From the NCBI GenBank assembly GCA_963971405.1, contig OZ020489.1, positions 12,710,001 to 12,774,000 on the forward strand: a stretch of DNA of 64,000 nt. Direction: 5' to 3'. This stretch comes from Psococerastis gibbosa. Lineage: Eukaryota > Arthropoda > Insecta > Psocodea > Psocidae. Of this stretch, positions 29,501 to 43,790 are shown one piece after another; the stretch's first letter is position 1; each line of letters begins with the position of its first letter. The notes under the pieces were generated by a model. It made no database searches and was not told where the DNA came from. It was given only the letters and a program-made list of their open reading frames with translations. The translations under genes and the position numbers were made by a program.

Positions 29501-32500
29501 GTAAGTGTAGTTGCAAAAAATTCATTCGACAAGAATACGAAAAATAGCTATTTACTTATTTTTTTTTTTTAAAGGTCTTGAAATAATATGGGTGTCTAAA
29601 TTTTGCTTTTTTTGGCTCATTGTATTGTACTTAACATTGAGCAATTGCTCCTGCGTGTTCATCGGTGTAAATGTAGCTTAAAAAAATTCATTCGGCATGA
29701 ATTCGAAAAATGGCTATTTACTTATTTCATTTTTTTAAAAGGTCTTGAAATGATATGGGTGTCTTAGTTTTGCTTATTTTGGCTCATTGTATTGCACTTA
29801 ACATTGAGCAATCGCTCCTGCGTGTTCATCGGTGTAAATGTAGCTTAAAAAAATTCATTCGACAAGAATACGAAAAATAGCTTTTTACTTATTTTATTTT
29901 TTTTAAAGGTCTTGAAAGGATATGGGTGTCTAAATTTTGCTTATTTTGGCTCATTGTATTGTATTTAGCAAAAGCTCCTGCGTGTTCATCGGTGTAAATG
30001 TAGCTTAAAAATATTCATTCGACAGGAATACGAAAAATAGCTATTGACTTATTTTATTTTTTTTAAAGGTCTTGAAATGATACGGGTGTCTTAGTTTTGC
30101 TTATTTTGGCTCATTGTATTGCACTTAACATTGAGCAATCGCTCCTGCGTGCTCATCGGTGTAAATGTAGCTTAAAAAAATTCATTCGACAAGAATGCGA
30201 AAAATAGCTATTTACTTATTTTATTTTTTTTAAAGGTCTGGAATGATATGGGTGTCTAAATTTTGCTTATTTTGGCTCATTGTCTTGTACTCAGCATTGA
30301 GCGATTGCTCCTGCGTGTTCATCGGTGTAAATGTAGCTTAAAAAAACTCATTCGGCAAGAATATGAAAAATGGCTGTTGACTTATTTTATTTTTTTTAAG
30401 GGTCTTGAAATGATATGGGTGTCTAAATTTTGCTTATTTTGGCTCATTGTATTGTATTTAGCAATAGCTCCTGCGTGTTCATCGGTGTAAATGTAGCTGA
30501 AAATAATTCATTCGACAAGAATACGAAAAATTGCTATTTACTTATTTTATTTTTTTTAAAGGTCTTGAAATGATATGGGTGTCTTAGTTTTGCTTATTTT
30601 GGCTCATTGTATTGTACTTAACATTGAGCAATCGCTCCTGCGTGTTGATCGCTGTAAATGTAGCTGAAAAAAATTCATTTGACAAGAATACGAATAATAG
30701 CTATATACTTATTTTTTTTTAAAGGTCTTGAAATGATATGGGTGTCTAAATTATGCTTATTTTGGCTCATTGTATTGTACTTAACATTGAGCAATTGCTC
30801 CTGCGTGTTCATGGGTGTACATGTAGCTTAAAACAATTCATTCGACAAGAATACGAAAAATTGCTATTTACTTATTTTATTTTTTTTAAAGGTCTTGAAA
30901 TGATATGGGTGTCTTAGTTTTGCTTATTTTGGCTCATTGTATTGTACTTAACATTGAGCTATTGCTCCTGCGTGTTCATCGGTGTAAGTGTAGTTGCAAA
31001 AAATTCATTCGACAAGAATACGAAAAATAGCTATTTACTTATTTTTTTTTTTAAAGGTCTTGAAATAATATGGGTGTCTAAATTTTGCTTTTTTTGGCTC
31101 ATTGTATTGTACTTAACATTGAGCAATTGCTCCTGCGTGTTCATCGGTGTAAATGTAGCTTAAAAAAATTCATTCGGCATGAATTCGAAAAATGGCTATT
31201 TACTTATTTTATTTTTTTAAAAGGTCTTGAAATGATATAGGTGTCTAAATTTTGCTTATTTTGGCTCAGCAATTGCTCCTGCGTGTTCATCGGTGTAAAT
31301 GTAGCTTAATGAAATTCTTTCGGCAAGAATACGAAAAATAGCGATTTGCTTATTTTATTTTTTTTAAAGGTCTTGAAATGATATGGGTGTCTTAATTTAG
31401 CTTATTTGGGCTCATTGTATTGTACTTAACATTGAGCAATTGCTCCTGCGCGTAAATCGGTGTAAATGTAGCTGAAAATAAATCATTCGACAAGAATACG
31501 AAAAATAGCTATTTACTTATTTTATTTTTTTTAAGGGTCTTGAAATGATATGGGTGTCTAAATTTAGCTTATTTTGCCTCATTGTATTTTACTTAACATT
31601 TAGCAATAGCTCCTGCGTGTTGATCGGTGTAAATGTAGCTGAATAAAATTCATTTGACAAGAATACGAAAAATAGCTTTTTACTTATTTTATTTTTTTTT
31701 AAAGGTCTTGAAATGATATGGGTGTCTAAATTTTGCTTATTTTGGCTCATTGTATTGTACTTAACATTGAGCAATTGCTCCTGCGTGTTCATGGGTGTAT
31801 ATGTAGCTTAAAAAAATTCATTCGACAAGAATACGAAAAATAGCTATTTACGTATTTTATTTTTTTTAAAGGTCTTGAAAAGATATGGGTGTCTAAATTT
31901 TGCTTATTTTGGCTCATTGTATTGTATTTAGCAATAGCTCCTGCGTGTTCATCGGTGTAAATGTAGCTTTAAAATATTCATTCGACAGGATAAGGAAAAA
32001 TAGCTATTTACTACTTATTTTTTTTTTTTTAAAGGTCTTGAAATGTTATGGGTGTCTTAGTTTTGCTTATTTTGGCTCATTGTATTGTACTGAACATTGA
32101 GCAATTGCTCCTGCGTGTTCATCGGTGTAAATGTAGCTTAATAAAATTCATTCGGCAAGAATACGAAAAATAGCGATTTGCTTATTTTATTTTTTTTAAA
32201 GGTCTTGAAAAGATATGGGTGTCTAAATTTTGCTTATTTTGCCTCATTGTATTTTACTTAACATTTAGCAATAGCTCCTGCGTGTTGATCGGTGTAAATG
32301 TAGCTGAATAAAATTCATTTGACAAGAATACGAAAAATAGCTTTTTACTTATTTTATTTTTTTTTAAAGGTCTTGAAATGATATGGGTGTCTAAATTTTG
32401 CTTATTTTGGCTCATTGTATTGTACTAAACATTTCGCAATAGCTCCTGCGTGTTCATCGGTGTAAATGTAGCTTAAAAAAATTCATTCGGCATGAATACG

Positions 32501-35500
32501 AAAAATAGCGATTTGCTTATTTTATTTTTTTTAAAGGTCTGGAATGATATGGGTGTCTGAATTTTGCTTATTTTGGCACATTGTATTGTATTTAGCAATA
32601 GCTCCTGCGTGTTCATCGGTGTAAATGTAGCTGAAAATAATTCATTCGACAAGAATACGAAAAATAGCTATTTACTTATTTTATTTTTTTTAAGGGTCTT
32701 GAAATGATATGGGTGTCTAAATTTTGCTTATTTTGGCTCATTGTATTGTATTTAGCAATAGCTCCTGCGTGTTCATCGGTGTAAATGTAGCTGAAAATAA
32801 TTCATTCGACAAGAATACGAAAAATTGCTATTTACTTATTTTATTTTTTTTAAAGGTCTTGAAATGATATGGGTGTCTTAGTTTTGCTTATTTTGGCTCA
32901 TTGTATTGTACTTAACATTGAGCAATCGCTCCTGCGTGTTGATCGCTGTAAATGTAGCTGAAAAAAATTCATTTGACAAGAATACGAATAATAGCTATAT
33001 ACTTATTTTTTTTTTAAAGGTCTTGAAATAATATGGGTGTCTAAATTATGCTTATTTTGGCTCATTGTATTGTACTTAACATTGAGCAATTGCTCCTGCG
33101 TGTTCATGGGTGTACATGTAGCTTAAAACAATTCATTCGACAAGAATACGAAAAATTGCTATTTACTTATTTTATATTTTTTAAAGGTCTTGAAATGATA
33201 TGGGTGTCTTAGTTTTGCTTATTTTGGCTCATTGTATTGTACTTAACATTGAGCTATTGCTCCTGCGTGTTCATCGGTGTAAGTGTAGTTGCAAAAAATT
33301 CATTCGACAAGAATACGAAAAATAGCTATTTACTTATTTTTTTTTTTAAAGGTCTTGAAATAATATGGGTGTCTAAATTTTGCTTTTTTTGGCTCATTGT
33401 ATTGTACTTAACATTGAGCAATTGCTCCTGCGTGTTCATCGGTGTAAATGTAGCTTAAAAAAATTCATTCGGCATGAATTCGAAAAATGGCTATTTACTT
33501 ATTTTATTTTTTTAAAAGGTCTTGAAATGATATAGGTGTCTAAATTTTGCTTATTTTGGCTCAGCAATTGCTCCTGCGTGTTCATCGGTGTAAATGTAGC
33601 TTAATGAAATTCTTTCGGCAAGAATACGAAAAATAGCGATTTGCTTATTTTATTTTTTTTAAAGGTCTTGAAATGATATGGGTGTCTTAATTTAGCTTAT
33701 TTGGGCTCATTGTATTGTACTTAACATTGAGCAATTGCTCCTGCGCGTAAATCGGTTGAAATTTAGCTAAAAAAAAATTCATTTGACAAGAATACGAAAA
33801 ATAGCTATTTACTTATTTTATTTTTTTTAAAGGTCTGTATTGATATGGGTGTCTAAATTTTGCTTATTTTGGCTCATTGTATTGTACTTAACATTGAGCA
33901 ATTGCTCCTGCGTGTTCATCGGTGTAAATGTAGCTTAAAAAAATTCATTCGGCAAGAATACGAAAAATGGCTGTTTACTTATTTTTTTTTTTTTAAAGGT
34001 CTTGAAATGATACGGGTGTCTTAGTTTTGCTTATTTTGGCACATTGTATTGTACTTAACAATGAGCAATTGCTCCTGCGTGTTCATCGGTGTAAGTGTAG
34101 TTGCAAAAAATTCATTCGACAAGAATACGAAAAATAGCTATTTACTTATTTTTTTTTTTAAAGGTCTTGAAATAATATGGGTGTCTAAATTTTGCTTTTT
34201 TTGGCTCATTGTATTGTACTTAACATTGAGCAATTGCTCCTGCGTGTTCATCGGTGTAAATGTAGCTTAAAAAAATTCATTCGGCATGAATTCGAAAAAT
34301 GGCTATTTACTTATTTCATTTTTTTAAAAGGTCTTGAAATGATATGGGTGTCTTAGTTTTGCTTATTTTGGCTCATTGTATTGCACTTAACATTGAGCAA
34401 TCGCTCCTGCGTGTTCATCGGTGTAAATGTAGCTTAAAAAAATTCATTCGACAAGAATACGAAAAATAGCTTTTTACTTATTTTATTTTTTTTAAAGGTC
34501 TTGAAAGGATATGGGTGTCTAAATTTTGCTTATTTTGGCTCATTGTATTGTATTTAGCAAAAGCTCCTGCGTGTTCATCGGTGTAAATGTAGCTTAAAAA
34601 TATTCATTCGACAGGAATACGAAAAATAGCTATTGACTTATTTTATTTTTTTTAAAGGTCTTGAAATGATACGGGTGTCTTAGTTTTGCTTATTTTGGCT
34701 CATTGTATTGCACTTAACATTGAGCAATCGCTCCTGCGTGCTCATCGGTGTAAATGTAGCTTAAAAAAATTCATTCGACAAGAATGCGAAAAATAGCTAT
34801 TTACTTATTTTATTTTTTTTAAAGGTCTGGAATGATATGGGTGTCTAAATTTTGCTTATTTTGGCTCATTGTCTTGTACTCAGCATTGAGCGATTGCTCC
34901 TGCGTGTTCATCGGTGTAAATGTAGCTTAAAAAAACTCATTCGGCAAGAATACGAAAAATGGCTGTTGACTTATTTTATTTTTTTTAAGGGTCTTGAAAT
35001 GATATGGGTGTCTAAATTTTGCTTATTTTGGCTCATTGTATTGTATTTAGCAATAGCTCCTGCGTGTTCATCGGTGTAAATGTAGCTGAAAATAATTCAT
35101 TCGACAAGAATACGAAAAATTGCTATTTACTTATTTTATTTTTTTTAAAGGTCTTGAAATGATATGGGTGTCTTAGTTTTGCTTATTTTGGCTCATTGTA
35201 TTGTACTTAACATTGAGCAATCGCTCCTGCGTGTTGATCGCTGTAAATGTAGCTGAAAAAAATTCATTTGACAAGAATACGAATAATAGCTATATACTTA
35301 TTTTTTTTTAAAGGTCTTGAAATGATATGGGTGTCTAAATTATGCTTATTTTGGCTCATTGTATTGTACTTAACATTGAGCAATTGCTCCTGCGTGTTCA
35401 TGGGTGTACATGTAGCTTAAAACAATTCATTCGACAAGAATACGAAAAATTGCTATTTACTTATTTTATTTTTTTTAAAGGTCTTGAAATGATATGGGTG

Positions 35501-38500
35501 TCTTAGTTTTGCTTATTTTGGCTCATTGTATTGTACTTAACATTGAGCTATTGCTCCTGCGTGTTCATCGGTGTAAGTGTAGTTGCAAAAAATTCATTCG
35601 ACAAGAATACGAAAAATAGCTATTTACTTATTTTTTTTTTTAAAGGTCTTGAAATAATATGGGTGTCTAAATTTTGCTTTTTTTGGCTCATTGTATTGTA
35701 CTTAACATTGAGCAATTGCTCCTGCGTGTTCATCGGTGTAAATGTAGCTTAAAAAAATTCATTCGGCATGAATTCGAAAAATGGCTATTTACTTATTTTA
35801 TTTTTTTAAAAGGTCTTGAAATGATATAGGTGTCTAAATTTTGCTTATTTTGGCTCAGCAATTGCTCCTGCGTGTTCATCGGTGTAAATGTAGCTTAATG
35901 AAATTCTTTCGGCAAGAATACGAAAAATAGCGATTTGCTTATTTTATTTTTTTTAAAGGTCTTGAAATGATATGGGTGTCTTAATTTAGCTTATTTGGGC
36001 TCATTGTATTGTACTTAACATTGAGCAATTGCTCCTGCGCGTAAATCGGTGTAAATGTAGCTGAAAATAAATCATTCGACAAGAATACGAAAAATAGCTA
36101 TTTACTTATTTTATTTTTTTTAAGGGTCTTGAAATGATATGGGTGTCTAAATTTAGCTTATTTTGCCTCATTGTATTTTACTTAACATTTAGCAATAGCT
36201 CCTGCGTGTTGATCGGTGTAAATGTAGCTGAATAAAATTCATTTGACAAGAATACGAAAAATAGCTTTTTACTTATTTTATTTTTTTTTAAAGGTCTTGA
36301 AATGATATGGGTGTCTAAATTTTGCTTATTTTGGCTCATTGTATTGTACTTAACATTGAGCAATTGCTCCTGCGTGTTCATGGGTGTATATGTAGCTTAA
36401 AAAAATTCATTCGACAAGAATACGAAAAATAGCTATTTACGTATTTTATTTTTTTTAAAGGTCTTGAAAAGATATGGGTGTCTAAATTTTGCTTATTTTG
36501 GCTCATTGTATTGTATTTAGCAATAGCTCCTGCGTGTTCATCGGTGTAAATGTAGCTTTAAAATATTCATTCGACAGGATAAGGAAAAATAGCTATTTAC
36601 TACTTATTTTTTTTTTTTTAAAGGTCTTGAAATGTTATGGGTGTCTTAGTTTTGCTTATTTTGGCTCATTGTATTGTACTGAACATTGAGCAATTGCTCC
36701 TGCGTGTTCATCGGTGTAAATGTAGCTTAATAAAATTCATTCGGCAAGAATACGAAAAATAGCGATTTGCTTATTTTATTTTTTTTAAAGGTCTTGAAAA
36801 GATATGGGTGTCTAAATTTTGCTTATTTTGCCTCATTGTATTTTACTTAACATTTAGCAATAGCTCCTGCGTGTTGATCGGTGTAAATGTAGCTGAATAA
36901 AATTCATTTGACAAGAATACGAAAAATAGCTTTTTACTTATTTTATTTTTTTTTAAAGGTCTTGAAATGATATGGGTGTCTAAATTTTGCTTATTTTGGC
37001 TCATTGTATTGTACTAAACATTTCGCAATAGCTCCTGCGTGTTCATCGGTGTAAATGTAGCTTAAAAAAATTCATTCGGCATGAATACGAAAAATAGCGA
37101 TTTGCTTATTTTATTTTTTTTAAAGGTCTGGAATGATATGGGTGTCTGAATTTTGCTTATTTTGGCACATTGTATTGTATTTAGCAATAGCTCCTGCGTG
37201 TTCATCGGTGTAAATGTAGCTGAAAATAATTCATTCGACAAGAATACGAAAAATAGCTATTTACTTATTTTATTTTTTTTAAGGGTCTTGAAATGATATG
37301 GGTGTCTAAATTTTGCTTATTTTGGCTCATTGTATTGTATTTAGCAATAGCTCCTGCGTGTTCATCGGTGTAAATGTAGCTGAAAATAATTCATTCGACA
37401 AGAATACGAAAAATTGCTATTTACTTATTTTATTTTTTTTAAAGGTCTTGAAATGATATGGGTGTCTTAGTTTTGCTTATTTTGGCTCATTGTATTGTAC
37501 TTAACATTGAGCAATCGCTCCTGCGTGTTGATCGCTGTAAATGTAGCTGAAAAAAATTCATTTGACAAGAATACGAATAATAGCTATATACTTATTTTTT
37601 TTTTAAAGGTCTTGAAATAATATGGGTGTCTAAATTATGCTTATTTTGGCTCATTGTATTGTACTTAACATTGAGCAATTGCTCCTGCGTGTTCATGGGT
37701 GTACATGTAGCTTAAAACAATTCATTCGACAAGAATACGAAAAATTGCTATTTACTTATTTTATATTTTTTAAAGGTCTTGAAATGATATGGGTGTCTTA
37801 GTTTTGCTTATTTTGGCTCATTGTATTGTACTTAACATTGAGCTATTGCTCCTGCGTGTTCATCGGTGTAAGTGTAGTTGCAAAAAATTCATTCGACAAG
37901 AATACGAAAAATAGCTATTTACTTATTTTTTTTTTTAAAGGTCTTGAAATAATATGGGTGTCTAAATTTTGCTTTTTTTGGCTCATTGTATTGTACTTAA
38001 CATTGAGCAATTGCTCCTGCGTGTTCATCGGTGTAAATGTAGCTTAAAAAAATTCATTCGGCATGAATTCGAAAAATGGCTATTTACTTATTTTATTTTT
38101 TTAAAAGGTCTTGAAATGATATAGGTGTCTAAATTTTGCTTATTTTGGCTCAGCAATTGCTCCTGCGTGTTCATCGGTGTAAATGTAGCTTAATGAAATT
38201 CTTTCGGCAAGAATACGAAAAATAGCGATTTGCTTATTTTATTTTTTTTAAAGGTCTTGAAATGATATGGGTGTCTTAATTTAGCTTATTTGGGCTCATT
38301 GTATTGTACTTAACATTGAGCAATTGCTCCTGCGCGTAAATCGGTTGAAATTTAGCTAAAAAAAAATTCATTTGACAAGAATACGAAAAATAGCTATTTA
38401 CTTATTTTATTTTTTTTAAAGGTCTGTATTGATATGGGTGTCTAAATTTTGCTTATTTTGGCTCATTGTATTGTACTTAACATTGAGCAATTGCTCCTGC

Positions 38501-39790
38501 GTGTTCATCGGTGTAAATGTAGCTTAAAAAAATTCATTCGGCAAGAATACGAAAAATGGCTGTTTACTTATTTTTTTTTTTTTAAAGGTCTTGAAATGAT
38601 ACGGGTGTCTTAGTTTTGCTTATTTTGGCACATTGTATTGTACTTAACAATGAGCAATTGCTCCTGCGTGTTCATCGGTGTAAGTGTAGTTGCAAAAAAT
38701 TCATTCGACAAGAATACGAAAAATAGCTATTTACTTATTTTTTTTTTTAAAGGTCTTGAAATAATATGGGTGTCTAAATTTTGCTTTTTTTGGCTCATTG
38801 TATTGTACTTAACATTGAGCAATTGCTCCTGCGTGTTCATCGGTGTAAATGTAGCTTAAAAAAATTCATTCGGCATGAATTCGAAAAATGGCTATTTACT
38901 TATTTCATTTTTTTAAAAGGTCTTGAAATGATATGGGTGTCTTAGTTTTGCTTATTTTGGCTCATTGTATTGCACTTAACATTGAGCAATCGCTCCTGCG
39001 TGTTCATCGGTGTAAATGTAGCTTAAAAAAATTCATTCGACAAGAATACGAAAAATAGCTTTTTACTTATTTTATTTTTTTTAAAGGTCTTGAAAGGATA
39101 TGGGTGTCTAAATTTTGCTTATTTTGGCTCATTGTATTGTATTTAGCAAAAGCTCCTGCGTGTTCATCGGTGTAAATGTAGCTTAAAAATATTCATTCGA
39201 CAGGAATACGAAAAATAGCTATTGACTTATTTTATTTTTTTTAAAGGTCTTGAAATGATACGGGTGTCTTAGTTTTGCTTATTTTGGCTCATTGTATTGC
39301 ACTTAACATTGAGCAATCGCTCCTGCGTGCTCATCGGTGTAAATGTAGCTTAAAAAAATTCATTCGACAAGAATGCGAAAAATAGCTATTTACTTATTTT
39401 ATTTTTTTTAAAGGTCTGGAATGATATGGGTGTCTAAATTTTGCTTATTTTGGCTCATTGTCTTGTACTCAGCATTGAGCGATTGCTCCTGCGTGTTCAT
39501 CGGTGTAAATGTAGCTTAAAAAAACTCATTCGGCAAGAATACGAAAAATGGCTGTTGACTTATTTTATTTTTTTTAAGGGTCTTGAAATGATATGGGTGT
39601 CTAAATTTTGCTTATTTTGGCTCATTGTATTGTATTTAGCAATAGCTCCTGCGTGTTCATCGGTGTAAATGTAGCTGAAAATAATTCATTCGACAAGAAT
39701 ACGAAAAATTGCTATTTACTTATTTTATTTTTTTTAAAGGTCTTGAAATGATATGGGTGTCTTAGTTTTGCTTATTTTGGCTCATTGTAT
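23580..39790 (+). repeat. 4590-bp higher-order repeat (28-mer), with a 3295-bp deletion form
   Basis: A segment starting with a GAAAATAAATCATTCGAC monomer recurs from about 23585 at about 28172, 31466 and 36061. The steps are 4590, 3295 and 4589 bp. Inside the unit a half-unit recurs every 2295 bp (for example 25352, 27647; 30942, 33237; 35531, 37826). The 28.17-31.47 kb copy lacks 1295 bp, about eight monomers, with the break near 29090. The last copy loses one further monomer (163 bp) near 39790. Copies differ at only a few positions, so the amplification is recent. Confidence 0.85.
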
Positions 39791-40724
39791 TGTACTTAAC
39801 ATTGAGCAATTGCTCCTGCGTGTTCATGGGTGTACATGTAGCTTAAAACAATTCATTCGACAAGAATACGAAAAATTGCTATTTACTTATTTTATTTTTT
39901 TTAAAGGTCTTGAAATGATATGGGTGTCTTAGTTTTGCTTATTTTGGCTCATTGTATTGTACTTAACATTGAGCTATTGCTCCTGCGTGTTCATCGGTGT
40001 AAGTGTAGTTGCAAAAAATTCATTCGACAAGAATACGAAAAATAGCTATTTACTTATTTTTTTTTTTAAAGGTCTTGAAATAATATGGGTGTCTAAATTT
40101 TGCTTATTTTGGCTCAGCAATTGCTCCTGCGTGTTCATCGGTGTAAATGTAGCTTAATGAAATTCTTTCGGCAAGAATACGAAAAATAGCGATTTGCATA
40201 TTTTATTTTTTTTAAAGGTCTTGAAATGATATGGGTGTCTTAATTTAGCTTATTTGGGCTCATTGTATTGTACTTAACATTGAGCAATTGCTCCTGCGCG
40301 TAAATCGGTTTAAATTTAGCTAAAAAAAAATTCATTTGACAAGAATACGAAAAATAGCTATTTACTTATTTTATTTTTTTTAAAGGTCTGTATTGATATG
40401 GGTGTCTAAATTTTGCTTATTTTGGCTCATTGTATTGTACTTAACATTGAGCAATTGCTCCTGCGTGTTCATCGGTGTAAATGTAGCTTAAAAAAATTCA
40501 TTCGGCAAGAATACGAAAAATGGCTGTTTACTTATTTTTTTTTTTTTAAAGGTCTTGAAATGATACGGGTGTCTTAGTTTTGCTTATTTTGGCTCATTGT
40601 ATTGTACTTAACAATGAGCAATTGCTCCTGCGTGTTCATCGGTGTAAGTGTAGTTGCAAAAAATTCATTCGACAAGAATACGAAAAATAGCTATTTACTT
40701 ATTTTTTTTTTTAGAGGTCTTGAA

Positions 40725-43700
40725 AGGATATGGGTGTCTAAATTTTGCTTATTTTGGCTCATTGTATTGTATTTAGCAAAAGCTCCTGCGTGTTCATCGG
40801 TGTAAATGTAGCTTAAAAATATTCATTCGACAGGAATACGAAAAATAGCTATTGACTTATTTTATTTTTTTTAAAGGTCTTGAAATGATACGGGTGTCTT
40901 AGTTTTGCTTATTTTGGCTCATTGTATTGCACTTAACATTGAGCAATCGCTCCTGCGTGTTCATCGGTGTAAATGTAGCTTAAAAAAATTCATTCGACAA
41001 GAATGCGAAAAATAGCTATTTACTTATTTTATTTTTTTTAAAGGTCTGGAATGATATGGGTGTCTAAATTTTGCTTATTTTGGCTCATTGTCTTGTACTC
41101 AGCATTGAGCGATTGCTCCTGCGTGTTCATCGGTGTAAATGTAGCTTAAAAAAACTCATTCGGCAAGAATACGAAAAATGGCTGTTGACTTATTTTATTT
41201 TTTTTAAAGGTCTTGAAATGATACGGGTGTCTTAGTTTTGCTTATTTTGGCTCATTGTATTGTACTTAACATTGAGCAATTGCTCCTGCGTGTTCATCGG
41301 TGTAAATGTAGCTTAATAAAATTCATTCGGCAAGAATACGAAAAATCGCGATTTGCTTATTTTTTTTTTTTTTAAAGGTCTTGAATGATATGGGTGTCTA
41401 AATTTTGCTTGTTTTGGCTCATTGTATTGTACTAAACATTTAGCAATAGCTCCTGCGTGTTCATCGGTGTAAATGTAGCTCAAAAAAATTCATTCGGCAT
41501 GAATACGAAAAATGGCTATTAACTTACTTTATTTTTTTTAAAGGTCTTGAAATGATATGGGTGTCTAAATTTTGCTTATTTTGGCTCATTGTATTGTACT
41601 AAACATTTAGCAATAGCTCCTGCGTGTTCATCGGTGTAAATGTAGCTCAAAAAAATTCATTCGGCATGAATACGAAAAATGGCTATTTACTTACTTTATT
41701 TTTTTTAAAGGTCTTGAAATGAAATGGGTGTCTTAGTTTTGCTTATTTTGGCTCATTGTATTGCACTTAACATTGAGCAATCGCTCCTGCGTGTTCATCG
41801 GTGTAAATGTAGCTTAAAAAAATTCATGTGACAAGAATACGAAAAATAGCTATTTTCTTATTTTATTTTTTTTAAAGGTCTTGAAATGTTATGGGTGTCT
41901 TAGTTTTGCTTATTTTGGCTCATTGTATTGTACTTAACATTGAGCAATTGCCCCTGCGTGTTCATCGGTGTAAATGTAGCTTAAAAAAATTCATTTGACA
42001 AGAATACGAAAAATAGCTTTATAATTATTTTATTTTTTTTAAAGGTCTTAAAAAAAAATGGGTGTCTTAATTTTGCTTATTTTGGCTCACTGTATTGTAC
42101 TTGACATTAAGAAATTGCTCCTGCGCGTAAATCGGTTTAAATTTAGCTAAAAAAAATTAATTTGACAAGAATACGAAAAATAGCTATATATTTATTTTAT
42201 TTTTTTTGAAGGTCTCGAAATGATATGGGTGTCTTAGTTTTGCTTATTTTGGCTCACTGTATTGTACTTAACATTAAGCAATTGCTCCTGCGCGTAAATC
42301 GGTTTAAATTTAGCTAAAAAAAATTCATTTGACAAGAATACGAAAAATAGCTATATACTTATTTTATTTTTTTTAAAGGTCTTGAAAAGATATGGGTGTC
42401 TTAATGTTGCTTATTTTGGCTCATTGTATTGTACTTAACATTAAGCTATTGCTCCTACGTGTTCATCGGTGTAAATGTAGCTAAAAAAATTCATTAGACA
42501 AGAATACGAAAAATAGCTATATAATTATTTTATTTTTTTTAAAGGTCTTGAAATGATATGGGTGTCTTAATTTAGCTTATTTTGGCTCATTGTATTGTAC
42601 TTAACATTGAGCAATTGCTCCTGCGCGAAAATCGGTTTAAATTAGCTAAAAAAAATTAATTTGACAAGAATACGAAAAATAGCTATATACTTATTTTATT
42701 TTTTTTGAAGGTCTCGAAATGATATGGGTGTCTTAATTTTGCTTATTTTGGCTCACTGTATTGTACTTAACGTTAAGCAATTGCTCCTGCGCGTAAATCG
42801 GTTTAAATTTAGCTAAAAAAAATTCATTTGACAAGAATACGAAAAATAGCTATTTACTTATTTTATTTTTTTTAATGGTCTTGAAATGATATGGGTGTCT
42901 TACATTTGCTTATTTTGGCTCATTGTATTGCACTTAACATTGAGCAATCGCTCCTGCGTGTTCATCGGTGTAAATGTAGCTTAAAATAATTCATTTGACA
43001 AGAATACCAAAAATAGCTATTTTCTTATTTTATTTTTTTTAAAGGTCTTGAAATGTTATGGGTGTCTTAGTTTTGCTTATTTTGGCTCATTGTATTGTAC
43101 TTAACATTGAGCAATTGCTCCTGCGTGTTCATCGGTGTAAATGTAGCTTAAAAAAATTCATTCGACAAGAATACGAAAAATTGCTATTTACTTATTTTAT
43201 TTTTTTTAAAGGTCTGGAATGATATGGGTGTCTGAATTTTGCTTATTTTGGCTCATTGTATTGTAGTTAACATTTAGCAATTGCTCCTGCGTGTTCATCG
43301 GTGTAAATGTAGCTTAAAAAAATTCATTCGACAAGAATACGAAAAATAGCTATTTACTTATTTTATTTTTTTTAAAGGTCTTGCAAAGATATGGGTGTCT
43401 AAATTTTGCTTATTTTGGCTCATTGTATTGTATTTAGCAATACCTCCTGCGTGTTCATCGGTGTAAATGTAGCTGAAAATAAATCATTCGACAAGAATAC
43501 GAAAAATAGCTATTTACTTATTTTATTTTTTTTAAGGGTCTTGAAATGATATGGGTGTCTAAATTTAGCTTATTTTGCCTCATTGTATTTTACTTAACAT
43601 TTAGCAATAGCTCCTGCGTGTTGATCGGTGTAAATGTAGCTGAATAAAATTCATTTGACAAGAATACGAAAAATAGCTTTTTACTTATTTTATTTTTTTT

Positions 43701-43790
43701 TAAAGGTCTTGAAATGATATGGGTGTCTAAATTTTGCTTATTTTGGCTCATTGTATTGTACTTAACATTGAGCAATTGCTCCTGCGTGTT
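40725..43790 (+). repeat. Block duplicated from about 20.84-23.9 kb
   Basis: This block matches about 20840-23900 at a shift of about 19886-19890 bp. Shared rare marks include ATTCATGTGACAAG (21937 and 41825), GCCCCTGCGTG (near 22062 and 41948) and the CTTGCAAAGATATGGG monomer (near 23496 and 43380). One stretch near 21.0 kb and its partner near 40.9 kb differ by whole-monomer replacement. The copy lies on the far side of the 4590-bp HOR domain, so that domain appears to have expanded inside an older block. Confidence 0.75.
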
